Positions 1-5,418 of a DNA stretch of 64,000 bases are shown one piece after another. Position 1 is the stretch's first letter. Each line of letters begins with the position of its first letter. The notes below the pieces were generated by a model. It was not told the DNA's origin and made no database searches. It saw nothing but the letters and a program-made list of their open reading frames with translations. The DNA comes from Rhodothermus sp. Lineage in GTDB: Bacteria; Bacteroidota; Rhodothermia; Rhodothermales; Rhodothermaceae. Both the position numbers and the translations under genes were made by a program. The DNA is taken from positions 1 to 64,000 of the forward strand of contig JAUZRN010000004.1 in the NCBI GenBank assembly GCA_030950375.1, in the 5' to 3' direction.

Positions 1-170
1 TTCTCCGCCCGACGAGGATTCTCCTCAATGCCTACCACCCGGTAGCCCACCTTGGCCTTCTCCACCGCAAAGGGCAACCCCACATACCCCAGACCTACTA
101 CCCCCACCACCGCCTCCTTCCGACGTATCCGCTCCAATAACGTGGCCTTGTCCACAACCAGTGATTCCAT
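1..170 (-). CDS. Nucleotide-sugar dehydrogenase, N-terminal part (runs off the window)
   Basis: Reading the minus strand from an ATG at 170 gives about 56 residues before the window ends. They contain the Rossmann nucleotide-binding motif GLGYVGLPFA about 27 residues in, followed by a beta-strand ending in VVGIE. This is the signature of the UDP-glucose/GDP-mannose dehydrogenase family, which oxidises a nucleotide sugar to the uronic acid with two NAD molecules. The extra residues before the motif resemble the UDP-N-acetyl-mannosamine or UDP-N-acetyl-glucosamine type, but substrate cannot be decided from this fragment. It is probably an exopolysaccharide gene. A structured element with a terminator in the same direction lies 117 bases upstream. 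Confidence 0.85.
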   Translation of the reverse strand, partial: MESLVVDKATLLERIRRKEAVVGVVGLGYVGLPFAVEKAKVGYRVVGIEENPRRAE

Positions 171-286
171 GCTCGTTTCAGCAAGCTTGTGGTATCGTCA
201 CAGGGCTTATCAGAAGCTGTGCCGAACCCACCCGCGACAGTTAAGATACGACGCTACAGCGTAGCCACATCGCAAGGTGAAACCAT

Positions 287-325
287 AAAAAAAGGGCCCG
301 GTGCCCACCCCAAAAGCACCGGGCC
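287..325 (-). terminator. Intrinsic terminator
   Basis: A 10-base-pair GC-rich stem (GGCCCGGTGC at 295-304 pairing with GCACCGGGCC at 316-325) is followed on the minus strand by seven T residues (287-293). It ends the candidate small RNA upstream and insulates or attenuates the dehydrogenase gene that starts at 170. Confidence 0.85.
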
Positions 326-430
326 TGCGCGCCTCATCCACCGAGGGAACCTGTGTTCAGGGACGGCTGCTGGCACGAACGTCCCCCGTGAACCACCACC
401 CCACAAACCGTGGATGACCCCGTCATTCCA
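287..430 (-). ncRNA. Candidate structured small RNA with its own terminator (6S-like shape)
   Basis: Read on the minus strand, this stretch folds into a long rod. A closing stem pairs 410-416 with 335-341. An inner hairpin pairs 380-393 (CGTCCCCCGTGAAC) with 355-365 (GTTCAGGGACG), leaving an internal bubble between them. It is followed directly by a strong intrinsic terminator at 287-325. No convincing reading frame covers it. A long rod with a central bubble is the shape of 6S RNA, but I could not match the 6S consensus, so that identity is only a suggestion. It might instead be a leader of the dehydrogenase gene starting at 170. The 5' end near 430 is a guess. Confidence 0.45.
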
Positions 431-755
431 GGATATCGGCACTACGTAGAAGAACTTAAGGGAACTTTCAGGCTCCTATAAAAAGGAAGTTTTCTTCAAC
501 CCATTCCTTTGACGCTTTCGCACTTCCTTTCTGGTATCGGAGCCACCATCCTGTCAGCAGCAGCGCACTACCGAGCCACAGCAGCTTGAGCATGGGTTTA
601 TCGCTTTTCGTTAGACGGTCTGTTACTTTTGAACTTTCTTCAAAATGCGTACCATCGACCTCCATCGATGACTTTCACGCTGCGCATTCTCTTTCTGGGA
701 GAACTTTTCCTCATTCTTTTCGTTTGGTGTGCAGAGTTTGCCAACAGGGTTGTTT
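431..755. other. Intergenic stretch without a clear gene
   Basis: About 325 bases lie between the candidate small RNA and the Cys-rich leader. The region should hold the promoters of both. A minus-strand frame from an ATG at 593 to 468 would encode a 41-residue protein with one hydrophobic segment (LLWLGSALLLTGWWL), but it has no visible ribosome binding site and I do not call it a gene. The plus-strand promoter of the cysteine operon probably lies around 690-745, but I cannot place its boxes with confidence. Confidence 0.4.
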
Positions 756-860
756 ATGATGCTTTCGTCTGTGCACCGCTGTTGCTGTTGTTGTTGTCCC
801 CACCCGGTCGGGGGGGTAGCAGGTGCGTGTGCACTGGCGAAAGCAAATGCTGAGACTTAG
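756..860 (+). CDS. Cysteine-rich leader peptide of the cysteine operon
   Basis: A 34-codon frame starts at one of two adjacent ATG codons (756 and 759), 7-8 bases after AGGG, and stops at 858-860. Codons 9 to 14 (780-797) are six consecutive Cys codons, an extremely rare arrangement in a short peptide; a seventh Cys follows at 828. It is followed by a strong terminator and then by a cysteine synthase gene, the arrangement of a transcription-attenuation leader in which ribosome stalling at the Cys codons reports scarcity of Cys-tRNA. The same bases in another frame read as six Leu codons (frame ending at 853), but the downstream gene makes cysteine the sensible effector. The peptide itself probably has no function beyond being translated. 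Confidence 0.75.
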   Translation: MMLSSVHRCCCCCCPHPVGGVAGACALAKANAET

Positions 861-918
861 AAAGACCTCCACGCCACGCACAGGTTACCCCTCCGGAAGC
901 TTCCGTGAGGGGTTTTTT
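798..918 (+). promoter_or_regulatory. Cysteine attenuator: mutually exclusive hairpins
   Basis: Three alternative pairings are visible. First, C-rich bases 798-805 directly after the Cys codons can pair with the G run 810-816. Second, GGGGGGGTA (810-818) is complementary over nine bases, with one G-U pair, to TACCCCTCC (886-894). Third, 888-893 and 894-899 form the 5' arm of the terminator ending at 918. The second pairing would block the terminator. A ribosome stalled on the Cys codons (780-797) would cover the bases just downstream, prevent the first hairpin and free the G run to form the antiterminator. A ribosome that moves on lets the first hairpin form, and transcription stops. The pairings are seen; the mechanism is inferred. 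Confidence 0.7.
888..918 (+). terminator. Intrinsic terminator of the cysteine leader
   Basis: CCCCTC (888-893) pairs with GAGGGG (907-912), enclosing the palindrome CGGAAGCTTCCG (894-905) with one bulged T, and is followed by six T residues (913-918). It ends 22 bases before the cysteine synthase ATG. No promoter can fit comfortably between, so the operon is presumably transcribed through it. Confidence 0.9.
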
Positions 919-940
919 ATTGGGCTAACAGGCTTTGTTT

Positions 941-1894
941 ATGCTTATCGAGTCGATTCGGGAAATAGCTGACACGCGCTCGGACACCAGCACCGAGCTG
1001 ATCCGCGCCATCGGGCACACGCCACTGATTCGGCTGTGGCGGATTACGCGTCACCTTCCAGAAACCGTGGCCGTCTACGTCAAAGCCGAGCACCTGAACC
1101 CTGGTGGCTCGGTGAAAGACCGACCGGCCCTCCGTATGGTGCTCGAAGGCCTGCGAAGCGGCGCCCTCCGTGAAGGACGGGTGCTTGTCGACGCCACCAG
1201 TGGCAATACCGGCATCGCCTATGCCATGTTGGGCGCGGCGCTCGGCTTCCCGGTGATGCTGGCCATGCCAGCAAACGCCTCACCGGAACGTAAGCGTATG
1301 CTGAAAGCCTACGGCGCCGAACTCGTTCTGACAGATCCCATGGAAGGCACCGACGGCGCCCAGCGCTACGTGCGGGAGCTGGTGCAACAGGATCCGGATC
1401 GCTACTTCTACCCCGATCAGTACAACAACGACGCCAACTGGCGGGCTCACTATGAAGGTACCGGTGTGGAGATCCTGGAGCAGACGAGAGGGCGCGTCAC
1501 GCACTTTGTAGCTGGACTGGGCACAACCGGCACATTTGTCGGCGTCAGTCGGCGGCTGAAGACCCACAATCCAGCCATCCGTTGCTATGCGCTCCAGCCC
1601 GACTCGCCACTGCATGGCCTGGAAGGGCTCAAACATCTGGAAACGGCCATCGTCCCGGGCATCTACGATCCTTCGCTGGTTGATGAGCATCTGACCTGCT
1701 CGACTGAAGAGGCCTTTGAGGTGACCCGACGGCTGGCCCGCGAAGAAGGGCTGTTCGTCGGACCTTCATCCGGGGCCAATGTAGCAGCAGCCCTGCGCAT
1801 TGCCGAGCAACTGGAACAGGGCGTGGTGGTCACCATCCTGTGCGATACCGGCGCCCGCTACCTGAGCGAATCATTCTGGGAAGAAACGCTATGA
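941..1894 (+). CDS. cysM: Cysteine synthase, CysM-like (thiocarboxylate-dependent type by context)
   Basis: This 317-residue protein is a fold-type II PLP enzyme. Lys59 in GGSVKDRPA is the expected Schiff-base lysine. TSGNTG binds the substrate carboxylate, GLGTTGTF binds the PLP phosphate, and PSSGAN lies near the PLP ring nitrogen. The C-terminus (DTGARYLSE) matches the CysM group. Such enzymes replace the leaving group of O-acetylserine or O-phosphoserine with a sulfur donor. The next genes encode a JAMM peptidase and a sulfur-carrier protein, so the donor is probably the carrier thiocarboxylate rather than free sulfide, as shown for mycobacterial CysM. The ATG at 941 is preferred to a TTG two codons earlier. 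The stop overlaps the next start by four bases (ATGA). Which serine ester is used cannot be told. Confidence 0.93.
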   Translation: MLIESIREIADTRSDTSTELIRAIGHTPLIRLWRITRHLPETVAVYVKAEHLNPGGSVKDRPALRMVLEGLRSGALREGRVLVDATSGNTGIAYAMLGAALGFPVMLAMPANASPERKRMLKAYGAELVLTDPMEGTDGAQRYVRELVQQDPDRYFYPDQYNNDANWRAHYEGTGVEILEQTRGRVTHFVAGLGTTGTFVGVSRRLKTHNPAIRCYALQPDSPLHGLEGLKHLETAIVPGIYDPSLVDEHLTCSTEEAFEVTRRLAREEGLFVGPSSGANVAAALRIAEQLEQGVVVTILCDTGARYLSESFWEETL

Positions 1895-2337
1895 AAATCA
1901 AAGCTTCCTTACTGGCCCAGATCCGGGCCCATGGTGAGGCCACCTACCCTGAAGAGTGCTGTGGACTGCTGCTGGGCAAAAACGGTCCAGACGGCAATCA
2001 TGTCCTGGCCCTCTATCCGGTAGTTAACCGTCATACCGAACAGCGCGAGCGGCGCTACACGATTGCCCCATCCGATTACCTGGCTGCTGAGCGGGCTGCC
2101 CGCCAGCAGGGACTTGAGGTTGTAGGCTTCTATCATTCCCATCCCGATCATCCAGCCCGGCCCTCGGCCACCGATCTGGCCGAAGCCACTTTTCCGGGCT
2201 ACACCTATGTGATTGTTGCTGTGCATCGGGGCCAGGCCGGCGAACTCACCGCCTGGCATCTGACGCCCGACCGCACCCGATTCGAAGCCGAATCCATTGA
2301 AATAGAACCTGAAACAACCTCCGTCGATCAAACCTGA
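1891..2337 (+). CDS. JAMM/MPN+ metallopeptidase (Mec/QbsD-like)
   Basis: This 148-residue protein carries the complete zinc JAMM motif: an acidic residue in PEECCG (Glu21/Glu22), His82 and His84 in HSHPDHP, Ser92 and Asp95. Bacterial stand-alone proteins of this family work with ThiS/MoaD-like sulfur carriers. Mycobacterial Mec removes cysteine from CysO, and QbsD trims a two-residue tail from QbsE. Here the neighbouring carrier ends in Gly-Gly-His-Phe, so two tasks are plausible: trimming HF to expose Gly-Gly, and releasing the newly made cysteine from the carrier. It starts inside the cysM stop codon, so translation is probably coupled. Family assignment is firm; substrate is inferred from context. 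Confidence 0.92.
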   Translation: MKIKASLLAQIRAHGEATYPEECCGLLLGKNGPDGNHVLALYPVVNRHTEQRERRYTIAPSDYLAAERAARQQGLEVVGFYHSHPDHPARPSATDLAEATFPGYTYVIVAVHRGQAGELTAWHLTPDRTRFEAESIEIEPETTSVDQT

Positions 2338-2345
2338 GCAACAAC

Positions 2346-2642
2346 ATGCGTACGACGACCGCTACCGTGACGATTCGGATTCCCACACCCCTGCGTGGTT
2401 TTACCAACAATCAAGCAGTCGTTGAAGTACAGGGCGCTACGGTGGGCGAAGCGTTGCAGCAATTGGTCGCGCAGTTTCCGCGGCTGAAGCCGCACTTGTT
2501 CAACGAGGAGGGACGCTTGCGTTCGTTTGTCAATATCTATCTGGGTGACGAAGACGTCCGCTATCTGCAACGTGAAGCAACGCCCCTGCAGCCGGGCGCC
2601 GAGCTTTCCATTGTACCTTCGGTTGCCGGTGGACACTTTTAA
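2346..2642 (+). CDS. ThiS/MoaD-family sulfur carrier with GGHF tail (CysO-like)
   Basis: This small 98-residue protein has a ubiquitin-like beta-grasp pattern: strand TVTIRIPTPLR, helix GEALQQLVAQFPRL, and the late segment ELSIVPSVAGG. In this family the C-terminal Gly-Gly is adenylated by a MoeB/ThiF enzyme and converted to a thiocarboxylate. Here two more residues, His97 and Phe98, follow Gly95-Gly96, so the encoded form cannot be activated until they are removed. The JAMM peptidase encoded just upstream is the obvious candidate. Location between cysM, the JAMM gene and a MoeB-rhodanese gene points to a role in cysteine synthesis rather than molybdopterin or thiamine, though a second role cannot be excluded. 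The stop lies 18 bases before the next gene. Confidence 0.9.
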   Translation: MRTTTATVTIRIPTPLRGFTNNQAVVEVQGATVGEALQQLVAQFPRLKPHLFNEEGRLRSFVNIYLGDEDVRYLQREATPLQPGAELSIVPSVAGGHF

Positions 2643-2660
2643 CCAACCGGAAAATCCGCC

Positions 2661-3845
2661 ATGGCTGTAACCACTGCCGATATTACGCTGACGCCCGAGG
2701 AACTCCGGCGCTACAGCCGCCATCTGATCCTGCCCGAAGTGGGCCTGGAAGGCCAGAAAAAGCTAAAGGCCGCTTCGGTGTTGCTGGTCGGTGCTGGTGG
2801 CTTGGGCTCGCCCCTGGCGCTGTATCTGGCAGCCGCGGGCGTAGGCCGTCTGGGGCTTGTCGACTTCGACGTGGTCGATGAAACGAACCTGCAGCGGCAG
2901 GTACTGCACGGCACCAAAGACGTCGGACGGCCCAAGCTGGAATCAGCGCGGGACCGCATCCTCGACATCAACCCCTACGTGCAGGTTGACCTCTACGAAA
3001 CGCGGCTGACCAGCGAAAATGCCTTGGATATTATCAAGGAATACGACCTGGTAGCCGACGGGACCGACAACTTCCCGACGCGTTACCTGGTCAATGATGC
3101 CTGCGTCCTGGCGGGCAAGCCCAACGTTTATGCTTCGATCTTTCGGTTCGAGGGCCAGGTGTCAGTCTTCGGCACACCCGATGGGCCGTGCTACCGATGC
3201 CTTTATCCGGAGCCGCCTCCACCGGGACTGGTTCCTTCTTGCGCCGAAGGGGGCGTGCTGGGCGTGCTACCGGGCCTGGTCGGCACTATTCAGGCTACTG
3301 AGGTTATCAAGATGATCCTTGGGATCGGTACGCCACTTATTGGCCGGCTGCTGCTTATCGATGCACTGCACATGCAGTTCCGCACCCTGAAGGTGCGAAA
3401 GAATCCCGACTGCCCGATCTGCGGTGAACATCGCACAATCCACGAATTGATTGATTATGAACAATTCTGCGGCCTGCCTTCCCGAAATGGTGAAACGGCC
3501 ACCCAGTCGGCCGAAAGTGCAGTGCCTGAGATCACCGTACACGAACTCAAAGCTCGCCTGGAACGCGGCGATCGACCGATCATCCTGGATGTGCGTAAGC
3601 CCTATGAGGTGCAGATTGCCAGCATTGGACACGACGTACTGATTCCGGTTGACGAATTGTCGGAACGGCTTGCCGAACTGGAGCCGTACCGTGATCGGGA
3701 GATCGTCGTCTATTGCCGATCGGGCGCTCGATCGGCTCAGGCCACCAAGCTGCTCCGCGAAGCAGGCTTTCGGGACGTGAAAAACCTGAAAGGTGGTATT
3801 CTGGCCTGGAGTCAGGAAATCGATCCCAGCGTCCCCCAGTACTGA
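2661..3845 (+). CDS. MoeB/ThiF-type adenylyltransferase with rhodanese domain (MoeZ-like)
   Basis: Of 394 residues, the first 270 form an E1-like adenylating domain: ATP-binding GAGGLGSPLALYLA, then DFDVVDETNLQRQ, ADGTDNFPTRY, zinc-binding CYRC and CPIC pairs, and the conserved Cys194 in VPSCAEGG. A linker of about 30 residues leads to a rhodanese domain (about 285-394) with the active loop CRSGAR at Cys352. The N-terminal domain should adenylate the carrier Gly-Gly end, and the rhodanese persulfide should supply the sulfur, so one protein makes the thiocarboxylate. Mycobacterial MoeZ does both steps for CysO. It is the last gene of the cysteine operon and is followed by a terminator. Paralogues elsewhere could share this work for other carriers. 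Confidence 0.93.
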   Translation: MAVTTADITLTPEELRRYSRHLILPEVGLEGQKKLKAASVLLVGAGGLGSPLALYLAAAGVGRLGLVDFDVVDETNLQRQVLHGTKDVGRPKLESARDRILDINPYVQVDLYETRLTSENALDIIKEYDLVADGTDNFPTRYLVNDACVLAGKPNVYASIFRFEGQVSVFGTPDGPCYRCLYPEPPPPGLVPSCAEGGVLGVLPGLVGTIQATEVIKMILGIGTPLIGRLLLIDALHMQFRTLKVRKNPDCPICGEHRTIHELIDYEQFCGLPSRNGETATQSAESAVPEITVHELKARLERGDRPIILDVRKPYEVQIASIGHDVLIPVDELSERLAELEPYRDREIVVYCRSGARSAQATKLLREAGFRDVKNLKGGILAWSQEIDPSVPQY

Positions 3846-3866
3846 GCGTCCTGCCTCCGTGCACTG

Positions 3867-3894
3867 GCCCGGTCGCTCAAGCGGCCGGGCTTTT
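3867..3894 (+). terminator. Intrinsic terminator after the cysteine operon
   Basis: GCCCGG and GCCGGGC arms around a short loop are followed by TTTTCTGTT. The hairpin lies 21 bases after the MoeZ-like stop and overlaps the 3' end of the convergent DCC-family gene. Confidence 0.75.
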
Positions 3895-4350
3895 CTGTTG
3901 CGTTTCGGCGGCAGTCCCTACCGGCGAATCCAGAAAACGAGCCAGCAGGTCCGGTGTAGGCACCCGACACTGCTCCCGACGTCCGAACCAGCGATAGCGA
4001 TTCCGGGCAATCCAGCGATACACGGCATCACGTAACGGTCGCGGCACCACAATCAGTCCATAAAGCAGTGGCCAGGGCCCTTTTAACCGTCGTAAAATGC
4101 GCAGTGCTGCCGTCGAATCCCGGTAGCAACGATCGTTTTCGATCAACACAATGCTGTCCATGTAGTCCGGTTGGAGTCCCAGACGTTCCAGGTACGGCCG
4201 TGCGGCCTCAGACTGCAGGGCCCCAAACTTGAAGTAGCCGGCTGGATCTCGATCCATGATAAAGTTGACAAACCCGTTGCACAGGTTGCACACCCCGTCA
4301 AACAGAACAATGCCATGTCGTGCCTTCTCAGGCGAACGCTGCGCCTTCAT
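3877..4350 (-). CDS. DCC-family thiol-disulfide oxidoreductase-like protein (DUF393)
   Basis: This 157-residue protein has the family signature FDGVCNLCN near residue 18, giving the Asp-x-x-Cys-x-x-Cys arrangement from which the DCC family is named. The later AALRILRRL and YRWIARNRYRWFG segments also fit the family. The CxxC pair suggests a redox role in the cytoplasm, but no substrate is established for the family. The start overlaps the stop of the patatin gene by four bases, so the two are co-translated. The 3' end runs into the terminator of the convergent cysteine operon. Confidence 0.88.
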   Translation of the reverse strand: MKAQRSPEKARHGIVLFDGVCNLCNGFVNFIMDRDPAGYFKFGALQSEAARPYLERLGLQPDYMDSIVLIENDRCYRDSTAALRILRRLKGPWPLLYGLIVVPRPLRDAVYRWIARNRYRWFGRREQCRVPTPDLLARFLDSPVGTAAETQQKSPAA

Positions 4351-5300
4351 ACACCGGTAGCGATGGATGTTGTTGTCACAAGTCGCTGTGCCATGGCCGC
4401 AAGCGCTGCCGCCTGCGCTTCAGCAGCGGCCACGCCCCGCTGAAAGATTTCCTCTTTCTCCTCCCAGAGACTGAGCATGCCGACATGCGACACGTCCGGT
4501 GTGATCAATACGTCCGGGCGACAGGTCTGAAGCCGGTAACCTTCCAATTGGGTTACCACGATTTCCATGGCGCGTCCCAGCACGTCAAACCCGTTGGGCT
4601 GCCGCCCGCTCCCCTCACGCCGGAACGTACGGGACAGCCGTTCGCTCCACATGCCCAGACTGATTCGTCGGCCTTCCCCTTCTGCCTCCCCATTCCGGCG
4701 ACGTTTAACCGGAGAAGGCTCCAGAGCGGTGCGTTCCCGGTGCAGCCGAACGGCTATCGTGTAACGGGCGCCGTGATGCACCAGCGGACTGACCGGTACA
4801 TTGTTACAGAGGCCTCCGTCAACCAGCAATCGTCCGTTGAGCTCCACCGGCGCAAAAATACCCGGAATGGCCGAAGAGGCCAACACGGCATCCACCACAG
4901 GTCCCCGACTGAAAATCACCTCTTTGCCACTTTCCAGGTCAGTCGCTACCACATAAAACGGCACGGGCAGATCCTCAAAGTGACAATCCTGAAGATGAAC
5001 CCGGAGATATTCTCGGAGCGGTTCGCTTGAAATCAGCCCCTGGCCATCGAAACGCAGGGCAAAGAGCGTTCGTGTGCGCTGCTCCCGCATGAGCTGTTTC
5101 ATCTGCGCTACCGAATAGCCAAAGGCATAAAAGGCCCCGATCAGGGCACCCGCACTACATCCGGCCACTACGCCCGGTCGCAATCCGTAACGCTCCAGCA
5201 CGGAAAGCACACCGATATGCGCCCATCCACGCATGCCGCCACCCCCCAGCGCAAGCCCCAGCGCTGGCTGTACCGTTCGGGTGCGATCTTTTGCTTGCAT
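4347..5300 (-). CDS. Patatin-like phospholipase (RssA/YchK-like)
   Basis: This 317-residue protein has the full patatin catalytic set near its N-terminus and middle: the oxyanion loop GGGGMRGWAHIG, the nucleophile motif GCSAG, and the Asp partner in VDGGLCNNVPVSP. Such proteins hydrolyse acyl esters of phospholipids or other lipids through a Ser-Asp dyad. There is no signal peptide, so it is probably cytoplasmic or loosely bound to the inner membrane. It is the first gene of a two-gene unit with the DCC-family protein and is divergent from the GH31 gene, with a 118-base promoter region between. The physiological substrate cannot be told. Confidence 0.9.
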   Translation of the reverse strand: MQAKDRTRTVQPALGLALGGGGMRGWAHIGVLSVLERYGLRPGVVAGCSAGALIGAFYAFGYSVAQMKQLMREQRTRTLFALRFDGQGLISSEPLREYLRVHLQDCHFEDLPVPFYVVATDLESGKEVIFSRGPVVDAVLASSAIPGIFAPVELNGRLLVDGGLCNNVPVSPLVHHGARYTIAVRLHRERTALEPSPVKRRRNGEAEGEGRRISLGMWSERLSRTFRREGSGRQPNGFDVLGRAMEIVVTQLEGYRLQTCRPDVLITPDVSHVGMLSLWEEKEEIFQRGVAAAEAQAAALAAMAQRLVTTTSIATGV

Positions 5301-5418
5301 AAATTCTGACGCACTGATTCAATTTGCGGACGTGTACCGCTAACCCTGATGAAAGATTCGCTGCACCCTATCTGCTTTGTTCGTATTTTAAGGGCCAGCA
5401 TCATCTGGCCATTTTCTC

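Noticed and set aside
254-442. Minus-strand frame over the structured RNA candidate
   Set aside because: It reads through the terminator hairpin and has a composition dictated by the inverted repeats, so it is unlikely to be translated.
468-665. Minus-strand frame with a hydrophobic segment in the 5' gap
   Set aside because: There is no ribosome binding site, the upstream half looks random and no family is recognised. It is possible but not supported.
629-853. Plus-strand frame of 74 codons with six Leu codons over the leader region
   Set aside because: It is the same repeat read in another frame. The downstream cysteine synthase gene makes the Cys frame the meaningful one. A leucine leader would make no sense here, though both frames remain open.
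4320-5030. Long plus-strand frame opposite the patatin-like gene
   Set aside because: It is antisense to a gene with full catalytic motifs and lacks any domain of its own. It is a by-product of high GC content.
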